Shown here: piece after piece, positions 17,032-24,968 of the stretch
Layout: every line of letters starts with the position of its first letter
How positions within the stretch are numbered: the first letter of the stretch is position 1
Notes under the pieces: model-generated
What the model was told of the DNA's origin: nothing
Seen by the model: only the letters and a program-made list of their open reading frames with translations
The model's database searches: none
Program-made: the position numbers and the translations under genes
Source of the DNA: Nostoc sp. CHAB 5836
GTDB taxonomy: Bacteria; Cyanobacteriota; Cyanobacteriia; Cyanobacteriales; Nostocaceae
Reading direction: 5' to 3'
Length of the DNA: 64,000 nt
NCBI RefSeq assembly: GCF_020829445.1
Contig: NZ_JAIVFV010000017.1
Location: 1 to 64,000 of the forward strand

Positions 17032-18585
17032 ATGGACTCAGCAGCAAGGGGAAAGAAAGTGAATCAAAGCTTATTGACATCTTCAAGTAGTACGGACTTG
17101 CTTGCTAATCGTTATCAACTCAAAGAATTAATTGGTAGCGGAGGCATGGGTAAAGTTTTTTTAGCAAATGATATTTTATTAGGAGGCATACCAGTTGCTG
17201 TCAAGTTTTTGACTCAAACTGTTATCGATGCCAAAATCGAACAAGACTTTGCTCGTGAAGCTTTAATGAGTGCAGCTTTGAGTCAAAAGAGCATACATAT
17301 AGTGCGGGCGTATGATTATGGTGTCAATGAAAAAGGAAAACCATACTACGTCATGGAATATTTATGCGGTAAGAGTTTAAAGGATTTAATTCCGTTGCCA
17401 TTGTCCATGTTTTTGACCCTCTCTCGCCAAATTTGTTTGGGTTTACAATGTGCCCATCAAGGTATTAGTATTGATGGCAAAATTTGTCCGTTAGTTCATA
17501 GAGATATCAAGCCCGCCAATATATTAGTTATTCCGGATCCGATCTTAGGTCAGTTAGTTAAAATTCTCGATTTTGGTATTGCTCGGTTTGTAAATTATGC
17601 ATCAACATCTAGTACAAGTAGGGGATTTCATGGCACTTTACCCTACTGTTCTCCAGAACAACTAGATGGGGAAAAATTAGATAGTCGCTCTGATATTTAT
17701 AGCCTGGGTGTGATGATGTTTGAGATGCTCACAGGCATAAAACCCTGGCAACCAGAAACTGATTACTTTGGTGCTTGGTATAAAGCACATCACTTTGAAC
17801 AACCAAAAGCGATCGCAGATGTTAAACCTACTCTAAAATTACCTCAGAAGCTAAATAATTTAATCATGGCTTGTCTTTCTAAAAAACCAAGCGATCGCCC
17901 ACAAAATATTGCTCAAATTTTGCAAGTATTAAACAGTTTAGAACATTCCAATTTTCCCAGTTTACCTAAAACTTTAGCCTCTCCTTTTAGCCTTCGCTGT
18001 CCCTTAGATTCAGGATTACCAATCACAGTAAAAGAAAGCTATCAGCAACTTTTGTGGCCTCCAAATAAACCAGCTCAAGAAATAGTTTTTCCCCAGCTTA
18101 TAGATACCAGGCAAGGATTTATGGCAGCGCTATGGTTGATGTTGCCTAAACAAGAAATCAAAAACTATGCCCTTTCTACCCTTCACAACCAGTTTATCTT
18201 CATAACATCCCCTCACCCAATGCTGTTGTGGGTAACAGTACTCTACAATCGGCAATTAGCTCCTAAGTGGCTACCGTGCTACTTAGATATGCAAAATCCC
18301 CAAAATCTTCGGATGGTCAGTTTCCTGGCTGAAAATGAACACTATCCTTTGATTTTCTTTACTCTGGAAGCACCACATTCTTGCAGCAATCTTCTCAGCA
18401 GTCGCATCGAGCCAGCTCAGAGGCAAATGTTGAAAACCTGGGTGCAACAGATTTATACTCTACCACCCACTTCTCAACCCCAGTTGAGCAAACAGCTATT
18501 AAAGCAGCAGTATAAACAAGTACAATCCCGCATATGGCGGCATCTGGAATCAGAGCCAGAGCTTGTATTCTCAGGCTCTATGTAA
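17032..18585 (+). CDS. Serine/threonine protein kinase with the same C-terminal domain (second of tandem pair)
   Basis: 517 residues. Kinase domain about 27-300 with GSGGMGKVFLAND (35-47), K58, VHRDIKPANIL (D158) and DFGIARF (180-187), then GTLPYCSPEQ; catalytically intact. It shares the eight-residue insertion before HRD (ISIDGKICPL). The C-terminal part, about 325-517, parallels the upstream paralogue: WPPNKPAQEIVFPQL, LWLMLPKQEIKNYA, MLLWVTVLYNRQ, KWLPCYLDMQ and a basic helical end. The pair is a tandem duplication. The shared C-terminal domain suggests a common signal or target. The stop codon is followed immediately by a family-F repeat. Confidence 0.92.
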   Translation: MDSAARGKKVNQSLLTSSSSTDLLANRYQLKELIGSGGMGKVFLANDILLGGIPVAVKFLTQTVIDAKIEQDFAREALMSAALSQKSIHIVRAYDYGVNEKGKPYYVMEYLCGKSLKDLIPLPLSMFLTLSRQICLGLQCAHQGISIDGKICPLVHRDIKPANILVIPDPILGQLVKILDFGIARFVNYASTSSTSRGFHGTLPYCSPEQLDGEKLDSRSDIYSLGVMMFEMLTGIKPWQPETDYFGAWYKAHHFEQPKAIADVKPTLKLPQKLNNLIMACLSKKPSDRPQNIAQILQVLNSLEHSNFPSLPKTLASPFSLRCPLDSGLPITVKESYQQLLWPPNKPAQEIVFPQLIDTRQGFMAALWLMLPKQEIKNYALSTLHNQFIFITSPHPMLLWVTVLYNRQLAPKWLPCYLDMQNPQNLRMVSFLAENEHYPLIFFTLEAPHSCSNLLSSRIEPAQRQMLKTWVQQIYTLPPTSQPQLSKQLLKQQYKQVQSRIWRHLESEPELVFSGSM

Positions 18586-18586
18586 C

Positions 18587-18752
18587 AGGACTTACGCAAG
18601 TGTCACAAAAAATAAAAGCTTTTAGTTTGTAGTAAGGGCTTTAGCCCTGATGAAAGAGGACTAAAGTCCTCTCTTCTCTACGAGAGGCTGCGCTAACGAG
18701 ACGCTGCGCGAACACTACAAACTCCAAAGAATATGCCAGTTGCGTAAGTTCT
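18587..18752. repeat. Family F MITE-like repeat
   Basis: Ends AGGACTTACGCAAG and TTGCGTAAGTTCT. Its interior hairpin (TTTGTAGTAAGGGCTTTAG and its complement) is nearly the same as in the copy at 54281-54401. It begins one base after the stop codon of the second kinase gene. Confidence 0.75.
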
Positions 18753-18823
18753 GTATGTAACAAAAAATTACCACCTTGGAGAGACTGGACAAAAATAATT
18801 TCTAATTCCCAACTCCAAAACCC

Positions 18824-18852
18824 TTGACAAGTAGAAAAAAAATAGTGATAAT
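18824..18852 (+). promoter_or_regulatory. Sigma-70 type promoter of tRNA-Asp
   Basis: TTGACA at 18824-18829, a 17-base spacer, and GATAAT at 18847-18852, followed 18 bases later by the tRNA. This is very close to the bacterial housekeeping consensus in both boxes and spacing. Confidence 0.75.
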
Positions 18853-18870
18853 AGCAAAGTTGCCAAACAA

Positions 18871-18944
18871 GGGACTGTAGTTCAATTGGTTAGAGCACCG
18901 CCCTGTCACGGCGGAAGTTGCGGGTTCGAGCCCCGTCAGTCCCG
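18871..18944 (+). tRNA. tRNA-Asp (anticodon GTC)
   Basis: A 74-base cloverleaf. The acceptor stem is GGGACTG/CAGTCCC with discriminator G. The D arm is around TTCAATTGGTTAGA. The anticodon stem CCGCC/GGCGG presents CTGTCAC with GTC at 18905-18907. The T arm is GCGGG TTCGAGC CCCGT-like. The 3' CCA is not encoded. A near-consensus promoter lies just upstream and gltX follows on the same strand. Confidence 0.97.
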
Positions 18945-19077
18945 TTTTAAATCTATGAGTAGTGAATCACTGGATTTCGGTGGTTTTTGATTTTGAATTC
19001 TCCAAAGTGATTGACTCAGAATTCAGGGTTTGAATATAAGCTACATTTATCATGGTTTGCGAAAGAGAGAATTAACT

Positions 19078-20523
19078 GTGACTGTCAGAGTCAGAATTGC
19101 GCCGAGTCCAACCGGAAATTTACATATTGGTACAGCTAGAACAGCCGTATTTAACTGGTTATTTGCCCGCCACCACGGCGGGAAATTTATACTGCGAGTA
19201 GAAGACACAGATTTAGAGCGATCGCGTCCCGAATACACCGACAATATTCTTGAAGGACTGCGCTGGCTAGGACTTAACTGGGATGAAGGGCCATTTTTCC
19301 AATCCCAACGCTTGGATCTTTATAAAGAAGCAGTACAAAAACTGCTAGATCAAGGATTAGTCTATCGCTGCTACACCACTTCCGAAGAACTAGAGGCTCT
19401 AAGAGAAGCCCAAAAAGCTAGAGGGGAAGCTCCTCGCTATGACAACCGTCACCGCAACCTCACGCCAGAACAACGCGCCGCATTTGAAGCAGAAGGTCGC
19501 TCCTCTGTGATTCGCTTCAAAATCGAAGACGGGCAAGAAATTGTCTGGAATGACCTAGTAAGGGGAAAGATGTCTTGGCGAGGTAGCGATTTAGGTGGTG
19601 ATATGGTCATCGCCCGCGCCTCAGAAGAGGGTAGTGGTCAACCGTTATACAACTTTGTAGTTGTAGTGGATGACATCGATATGCAAATTACCCATGTCAT
19701 TCGCGGAGAAGACCACATCGCCAATACTGCCAAGCAAATTTTACTCTATGAAGCAATGGGTGCAAAAATTCCAGAGTTTGCTCACACACCGTTGATTTTG
19801 AACATGGAAGGGCGCAAGCTTTCTAAGCGAGATGGAGTCACTTCCATTTCTGACTTTCAGCAAATGGGCTTTACTGCTGAAGGCTTGGTGAATTACATGA
19901 CATTGCTGGGTTGGTCGCCACCAGACTCGACCCAAGAAATATTTACCTTAGAAGCAGCAGCTAAGGAATTTGGCTTTGAGCGTGTAAATAAAGCAGGTGC
20001 AAAGTTTGACTGGGACAAGCTAGATTGGTTAAACAGTCAGTATATCCACAAGACGCCAGTAGATAAACTCACAGATTTACTCATACCTTTTTGGCAAGGG
20101 GCTGGGTATAAATTTGATGGTGGAAGAGAACGCCCTTGGTTAGAACAGCTAGTAAATTTAATTAGTCAAAGTTTGACTCGCCTGGTAGATGCAGTAGCTC
20201 AAAGCCAACTGTTTTTTAGGGACACAGTTGAATTTAGCGACGAAGGTAGTACACAACTGAAGCTTGAAGGTTCTACTGCTGTCCTTGAAGCGATTGTCAC
20301 AGCCTTAGAAAATCAGCCGCAACTGTCGGAGGCTGCCGCCCAGGATATTATTAAACAAGTGGTGAAAGAGCAAAAAGTCAAAAAAGGCTTGGTAATGCGA
20401 TCGCTCCGAGCAGCCTTAACTGGAGATGTTCATGGCCCCGACCTAATTCAATCTTGGTTATTACTAAATCAGATTGGTTTAGATCAGCCGCGCTTGAGTC
20501 GGGCGATCGCAGAAGCTAATTAG
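19078..20523 (+). CDS. gltX: Glutamyl-tRNA synthetase
   Basis: 481 residues from a GTG start at 19078. The frame is open further upstream, but [18 protein letters not shown] is the standard start. Class I signature motifs are intact: the HIGH-type [13 protein letters not shown] near residues 12-20 and the KMSKS-type [10 protein letters not shown] near residue 250. The C-terminal anticodon-binding helical domain ends with [18 protein letters not shown]. The enzyme charges tRNA-Glu, which feeds both protein synthesis and, through glutamyl-tRNA, tetrapyrrole synthesis for chlorophyll, haem and bilins. In cyanobacteria it usually also mischarges tRNA-Gln. It lies directly after tRNA-Asp. Confidence 0.97.
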   Translation: MTVRVRIAPSPTGNLHIGTARTAVFNWLFARHHGGKFILRVEDTDLERSRPEYTDNILEGLRWLGLNWDEGPFFQSQRLDLYKEAVQKLLDQGLVYRCYTTSEELEALREAQKARGEAPRYDNRHRNLTPEQRAAFEAEGRSSVIRFKIEDGQEIVWNDLVRGKMSWRGSDLGGDMVIARASEEGSGQPLYNFVVVVDDIDMQITHVIRGEDHIANTAKQILLYEAMGAKIPEFAHTPLILNMEGRKLSKRDGVTSISDFQQMGFTAEGLVNYMTLLGWSPPDSTQEIFTLEAAAKEFGFERVNKAGAKFDWDKLDWLNSQYIHKTPVDKLTDLLIPFWQGAGYKFDGGRERPWLEQLVNLISQSLTRLVDAVAQSQLFFRDTVEFSDEGSTQLKLEGSTAVLEAIVTALENQPQLSEAAAQDIIKQVVKEQKVKKGLVMRSLRAALTGDVHGPDLIQSWLLLNQIGLDQPRLSRAIAEAN

Positions 20524-20935
20524 CCATTAGAAGGGAGAGGGAACAGGGTACTCTGACAGGACTTATGCAAAATCATGAAAAAACGAACCGCATAGACGCA
20601 AAGCGGCTTCCCGCAGGGTAGGGCGCAAAGGACACAAAGAAATAAGAGTTGCAGAGAGTTTTTGCGTAAGTCCTGTTGAATTCCAGATTTTGGAGATGTT
20701 TGAGATTTTAGGAATACACAAATGTGCATTGGTGTCAACTTAAGTTCAAACGCTTATCCCACAGGCATTTTACCCCACCCCTCAATCCCCTCCCCGCAAG
20801 CGGGGAGGGGAGACAAAGCGTAGCTTTGGCGGGGTGGGGTTCTTCGGGTTTAGTAAGTAATCAACCGCACATGGTATCATTCCTTGGCAAGGGTTTAACC
20901 TTAACTTGACACCTATGACTAATGTGTGCGCCTAT
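20524..20935. repeat. Intergenic repeats (families F and D)
   Basis: A family-F element at 20558-20674 is bounded by AGGACTTATGCA and TGCGTAAGTCCT. A family-D block at about 20770-20845 has the palindrome CCCCTCCCCGCAAGCGGGGAGGGG. No ORF is convincing. Confidence 0.65.
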
Positions 20936-22003
20936 CTAAGGTAGGCTACCCTGTAAGCCTCCTGTGTGTACCAGCAGCAATGAATCGCCTTTAGGAAAAA
21001 ATCCCTGCTTTAGTAAATCGATCACTCCGTAAAACATTTTAGCGGTATATACGTAATCAAGAGGTACGCCATGTTCCTCTCTGAACTGCTGGCTGAACAG
21101 TAGCAGTTCGTCGTTTATCTTTGCATAGCCGCCAAAGTGGTAATCACAGACCAATTCCCAGGAAGCCGGAGAACTATATGGTGCGGGTAAACCAGAGGCA
21201 AGGTAATTTGTTAGATGACTTTCCATTTCTTGTGCAAGAAATGCGCCATTTTTCAATACTGGAAAAGCGATCGCTCTTTGTCCTTGATGCAATGAAAGCG
21301 CAATCCCAGCCAATGTGGTAGCTGTACCGCAAGCTACGCATATATGATTAAATGCGTAGGCGTAGCCAGCCGTAGGCATCGCTTCACCAACTATCTGATT
21401 TTTCACCTGACCTGGAAAAGCCAACTTAGCCCCGATTCTTGCTGGGGAAGGGTGAGAAATCAAAGCCTCTCCCCTAGAAGGGGAGAGGTTTGGAGAGAGA
21501 TTTTCCAGATCCTGTGAAAAGTAAGCATCAATTATCTCTGTACAGCCGCGCACACCATTTAAATTACTACCACCTTCGGGAATAATAAACACTTCACCGA
21601 AGCGTTGTTGCAGATATTCCTGTAGCGCTGGCGTGCTTCGCTGTCGATAAGACTCGCGATTCAGGTACACAAGCTGCATACCCTGCTGTACAGCAAAACT
21701 CAGCGTTGGGTTAAGTGGTAGCCTTTCTTCCCCACGAATTACACCAATGGTGCGAAAACCCAAAACATTACCAGCCGCCGCAGTTGCATAGATGTGATTA
21801 GAATAAGCGCCGCCAAAGGTTAGCAGCGTTGTACAATTTTTTTCCTTGGCCTCCAAAAGGTTGTATTTCAGCTTGAACCACTTATTGCCGTTAACCAAGG
21901 CGTGCATGAGGTCGAGTCGCAGCACATACAGTTCAACATCAGCGTGACGGGCGATTTCGCTATTAATTTGCTGTAGAGGAGGAGGAAGAAATATTAGCGA
22001 CAT
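20936..22003 (-). CDS. ACC deaminase/D-cysteine desulfhydrase-like PLP enzyme with a repeat-derived insert
   Basis: 355 residues of the fold-type II PLP family. The cofactor lysine is in NGNKWFKLKYNL (about 39-50), followed by LTFGGAYSNHIYATAAAG, and the phosphate-binding loop is CVACGTATTLAG (about 222-233). The usual family length is near 300-330. Residues about 166-217 are extra: LENLSPNLSPSRGEA is encoded by a family-D repeat and GEAMPTAGYAYA by another short Nostoc repeat, and both keep the reading frame. They sit between helices ahead of the glycine loop, where related proteins have a short turn. Activity may survive if the insert is surface-exposed. The gene is divergent from the flavodiiron operon. 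Confidence 0.85.
   Translation of the reverse strand: MSLIFLPPPLQQINSEIARHADVELYVLRLDLMHALVNGNKWFKLKYNLLEAKEKNCTTLLTFGGAYSNHIYATAAAGNVLGFRTIGVIRGEERLPLNPTLSFAVQQGMQLVYLNRESYRQRSTPALQEYLQQRFGEVFIIPEGGSNLNGVRGCTEIIDAYFSQDLENLSPNLSPSRGEALISHPSPARIGAKLAFPGQVKNQIVGEAMPTAGYAYAFNHICVACGTATTLAGIALSLHQGQRAIAFPVLKNGAFLAQEMESHLTNYLASGLPAPYSSPASWELVCDYHFGGYAKINDELLLFSQQFREEHGVPLDYVYTAKMFYGVIDLLKQGFFPKGDSLLLVHTGGLQGSLP
21353..21508. repeat. Two short repeats inserted in frame inside a coding region
   Basis: Bases 21410-21508 match the family-D type (CCTCTCCCCTAGAAGGGGAG). Bases about 21353-21385 match the GCGTAGGCGTAGCC-type repeat, related to a block at 14660-14680. Together they encode about 50 residues and keep the frame open. 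Confidence 0.65.
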
Positions 22004-22030
22004 CCATTGAACAGAAAACTAATGATAAAC

Positions 22031-22056
22031 ATTGAGTTACTCAATGGTAACTCAAT
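22031..22056. promoter_or_regulatory. Inverted repeat in the flv4 upstream region (candidate operator)
   Basis: ATTGAGTTAC-TCAATG-GTAACTCAAT is a perfect 10-bp inverted repeat with a 6-base spacer. The motif CTCAAT also occurs in the nested palindrome ATTGAG-TTA-CTCAAT. It lies between divergent start codons (22003 on minus, 22180 on plus), so it could control either gene. No uridine tract follows, so it does not look like a terminator. Confidence 0.5.
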
Positions 22057-22179
22057 CCAAATAAAGAATAACTCTTTCTGATGATTAGCTTTAGAAATTG
22101 GCATTTTACTAATTGAATATTATAGGTAAACATAAGAAACATAACACTCGCTCCAGATAATATTTTTTGGGGAAAAGAA

Positions 22180-23910
22180 ATGGTTGCACTCACACAGCTT
22201 ACTCAAGTTATTCCCAATGCAGGACGTTTGACAGTTCAAACTGTTGAAATTGCTCCTGAAACCACAGCTATCCGTTGTCTCGACTGGGATAGGGAACGTT
22301 TTGATATCGAGTTTGGTTTACAGAATGGGACGACCTATAATTCTTTCTTAATTCAGGGAGAAAAAGTTGCCTTAGTTGACACATCTCACCGCAAGTTTGA
22401 GGAGTTATATCTTGAGATAGTTGTGGGATTAATTGATCCGACTAAAATAGATTACTTGATTATTAGCCACACCGAACCCGACCACAGTGGCTTGGTGAAA
22501 AATATTTTAGAATTAGCTCCTTCCATTACTGTTGTCGGTGCTAAGGTAGCTATTCAATTTCTGGAAAATATGGTTCACCAGCCTTTTAATTCAATGCAGG
22601 TGAAAAGTGGAGAGCTATTAGATTTAGGTAACGGACACAAATTAGAATTTATCTCTGCACCTAACTTACACTGGCCTGACACCATCTTTACTTATGACCA
22701 CAAGACTTGCACTCTCTACACCTGTGATGTGTTTGGAATGCACTACTGTGATGACCATACTTATGATGAAAATATTAGCTTAATAGAAGAGGATTTTAAA
22801 TATTACTATGAGTGTCTCATGGGGCCCAATGCCCGGTCTGTTTTAGCAGCTTTAAAGCGGATTGAAAACTTAGAAATAGTCACAGTTGCTACGGGACATG
22901 GCCCTTTATTACAAAACTATATCTCCCAATGGCTCGAACGGTATCAAAACTGGAGTTTAGAACAAGCAAAAACAGAGACGTTAGTGGCTCTATTTTATGT
23001 TGAAGACTACGGATATAGTGAGCATTTAGTACGGAACATAGCACACGGATGTGCGAAAGCCGGCGTGGCAGTAGAATTAGTAGACCTCAATAGTTCCGAA
23101 CCTCAAGAAGTTAGAGAATTAGTTGCACAAGCTTCTGGTTTAGTAATTGCAATGCCCCCCCAATCTTCGGTGATGGCTCAAGCTGCTTTAAGTACTATTT
23201 TAGCTGCTATTCACAAGAAGCAGACAATTGGTTTATTAGAGTCAGGAGGTGGAGAAGATGAACCCCTTCACCCCTTACGCAATAAGTTTCAAGGACTGGG
23301 ATTAACTGAAGCTTTTCCACCGATCTTAGTTAAGGAAATCCCTACCCAAGCAACGGAACAGCTTTGTGATGAAGCCGGCACAGATATGGGTCAATGGTTG
23401 ACCCGCGATCGCACCATTAAACAGATTAAATCTATCAACAGTGAGCTAGAAAAAGCTTTAGGGCGTATTAGCACCGGATTGTACATCATCACCGCCAAAA
23501 AAGGAGAAGTTCAGAGTGCAATGTTCGCTTCGTGGGTGACACAAGCGAGTCTTGAGCCTTTAGGAGTCGCGATCGCAGTATCCAAAGATCGGGCAATTGA
23601 ATCTTTAATGCACCTTGGCGATCGCTTTGTTTTGAACGTTTTAGAAGAAGGCAAATATCAAGGATTAATGAAACATTTCCTGAAGCGTTTTGCTCCCGGT
23701 GCAGACCGCTTTGCGGGAGTGAAAACATATCCAGCTAACAATGAATCACCCGTTTTAGCTGAAGCTTTAGCTTACATGGAATGTGAAATTACTAGTCGCA
23801 TGGACTGTGGAGATCATTGGGTAATTTATAGCACAGTCCAAACTGGAAGAGTTGCCAAGTTAAATGGACTTACCGCCGCCCATCACCGCAAAATTGGCAA
23901 TCATTACTAA
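22180..23910 (+). CDS. flv4: Flavodiiron protein Flv4-like
   Basis: 576 residues in three domains. The first is a metallo-beta-lactamase-like diiron domain with the canonical ligand motif HTEPDHSGL (H97, E99, D101, H102). It is followed by a flavodoxin-like domain from about 265 (LFYVEDYGYSEHLV) and a C-terminal flavin reductase domain from about 420 (LGRISTGLYIITAKKGEVQSAMFASW). Intact diiron ligands fit the Flv3/Flv4 group. The neighbour order (this gene, a PsiE-like membrane protein, then a ligand-poor paralogue) matches the flv4-sll0218-flv2 operon, which protects photosystem II at low CO2 or high light by passing electrons onward. The ribosome site GGGGAAAAG precedes the ATG. A palindrome upstream may be the operator. 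Confidence 0.9.
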   Translation: MVALTQLTQVIPNAGRLTVQTVEIAPETTAIRCLDWDRERFDIEFGLQNGTTYNSFLIQGEKVALVDTSHRKFEELYLEIVVGLIDPTKIDYLIISHTEPDHSGLVKNILELAPSITVVGAKVAIQFLENMVHQPFNSMQVKSGELLDLGNGHKLEFISAPNLHWPDTIFTYDHKTCTLYTCDVFGMHYCDDHTYDENISLIEEDFKYYYECLMGPNARSVLAALKRIENLEIVTVATGHGPLLQNYISQWLERYQNWSLEQAKTETLVALFYVEDYGYSEHLVRNIAHGCAKAGVAVELVDLNSSEPQEVRELVAQASGLVIAMPPQSSVMAQAALSTILAAIHKKQTIGLLESGGGEDEPLHPLRNKFQGLGLTEAFPPILVKEIPTQATEQLCDEAGTDMGQWLTRDRTIKQIKSINSELEKALGRISTGLYIITAKKGEVQSAMFASWVTQASLEPLGVAIAVSKDRAIESLMHLGDRFVLNVLEEGKYQGLMKHFLKRFAPGADRFAGVKTYPANNESPVLAEALAYMECEITSRMDCGDHWVIYSTVQTGRVAKLNGLTAAHHRKIGNHY

Positions 23911-24014
23911 ATAGTCATTTGTCATTTGTCATTGGTCATTTGTCATTTGTCATTGGTCATTTGTCATTGGTCATTTGTCATTTGTCATTTGTCATTGGTC
24001 ATTTGTCATTTGTA
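23911..24014. repeat. Heptanucleotide repeat (TCATTTG/TCATTGG)n inside the flv operon
   Basis: About 14 heptamer units between flv4 and the PsiE-like gene. All three frames stay open through it, which produces false N-terminal extensions such as MSFVICHWSFVIC. A related array lies at 30135-30316 in the opposite sense. Confidence 0.9.
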
Positions 24015-24082
24015 CTGCCCTTAAGAGGGGGACGCACTCGCGTTCGACTACGCAACTCTCAACTCCTAACTCTCAAAAACCT

Positions 24083-24595
24083 ATGGATAAATCTGCTGAA
24101 AATACCCAAAATAGTATGTACGAAATCAATCGGGGCCGCGTCGTGCGAACCTTGGAATTTATCCAAGATGTGATTGTGTTTTCTTTGTGTATTGGTTTAT
24201 TTAGCTTCATGGTGCTTCAGGTAAGAGATATGTTTCTCTCTTTACTTCCACCTCTAGATTTTCATGCTGTTACTGCCGATATTCTCTTTTTGCTGATCTT
24301 AGTTGAGTTATTCCGACTGCTGATTATTTACCTACAGGAACATCGAGTATCTATTGGGGTAGCTGTGGAAGTTTCTATAGTTTCCGCCTTGCGAGAAGTC
24401 ATTGTTAAAGGTGTTTTAGAAGCAAGTTGGAGTCAAGTTTTAGCAACTTGCGCTTTTTTATTAGTGCTAGGAGTATTACTTTTTCTCAGAGTTTGGTTAC
24501 CCCCGACTTTTGAAGGTATCGACCCGGAACAAGTGGTATCTAAACGTTATAGAAATCTAGCCAAGTCTGAATTAATCCAAAACAATGTTCATTAA
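24083..24595 (+). CDS. PsiE-type membrane protein, Sll0218-like
   Basis: 170 residues from the ATG at 24083; the longer open frame to 23975 is repeat-encoded and rejected. Four hydrophobic segments are visible: VIVFSLCIGLFSFMVLQV, ADILFLLILVELFRLLIIYL, a weaker one around SIGVAVEVSIVSAL, and VLATCAFLLVLGVLLFLRV. The central EHRVSIGVAVEVSIVSALREVIVK is typical of PsiE-like proteins. In Synechocystis the gene between flv4 and flv2 encodes Sll0218, reported to affect photosystem II organisation. Position and fold support the same role here. The call rests on operon context plus membrane pattern. Confidence 0.82.
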   Translation: MDKSAENTQNSMYEINRGRVVRTLEFIQDVIVFSLCIGLFSFMVLQVRDMFLSLLPPLDFHAVTADILFLLILVELFRLLIIYLQEHRVSIGVAVEVSIVSALREVIVKGVLEASWSQVLATCAFLLVLGVLLFLRVWLPPTFEGIDPEQVVSKRYRNLAKSELIQNNVH

Positions 24596-24708
24596 GAATG
24601 GGGAGTTAGGAGTTGGGAGTTGGGAGTTAGGAGTTAGGGAGATGAGGGAGATGAGGGAGATGAGGGAGATGCCCAATACCCCAGGGCTATTTCATTCTAG
24701 ACATAAAC

Positions 24709-24883
24709 CAATACGGTTCAGTTAAGGCTAAAACTCTAAGTAAAAGTCAGTTTTTTAACGAACCGCTTTTTAACGAACCACCATCGCGTAGCGTCTCCCC
24801 CTGGGAGAAGGACGCCAACGCGAGTGCGTCTCGTAAGAGTTGGACGCAAAGAGAAGAAAGAAATGCTTAACCCAAGTGTATTG
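24709..24883. repeat. Family G MITE-like repeat
   Basis: The left end is CAATACGGTTCAGTTAAGGC and the right end is CTTAACCCAAGTGTATTG. Just before it (24681-24708) is the left end of a family-H element (CAGGGCTATTTCATTCTAG), and just after it a partial family-A copy (24884-24956). All lie between the PsiE-like gene and flv2. Confidence 0.65.
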
Positions 24884-24956
24884 CCTTATAAATGACGAAG
24901 GACAAATGACAAATGACAGCCTTAGCCAGTTAGCTTTATTTGCGTCGCTCTACTTA
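24884..24956 (+). repeat. Family A repeat, partial copy 5
   Basis: Only the right half is present (AAGGACAAATGACAAATGAC through GCGTCGCTCTACTTAA). It ends a few bases before the ribosome site of flv2. Confidence 0.65.
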
Positions 24957-24968
24957 AGTGAGGTTATT

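Noticed and set aside
19030-19077. Upstream extension of gltX
   Set aside because: The GTG at 19078 gives the standard [13 protein letters not shown] start.
23919-24082. N-terminal extension of the PsiE-like protein (MSFVICHWSFVIC)
   Set aside because: Repeat-encoded; the ATG at 24083 gives a protein of normal size.
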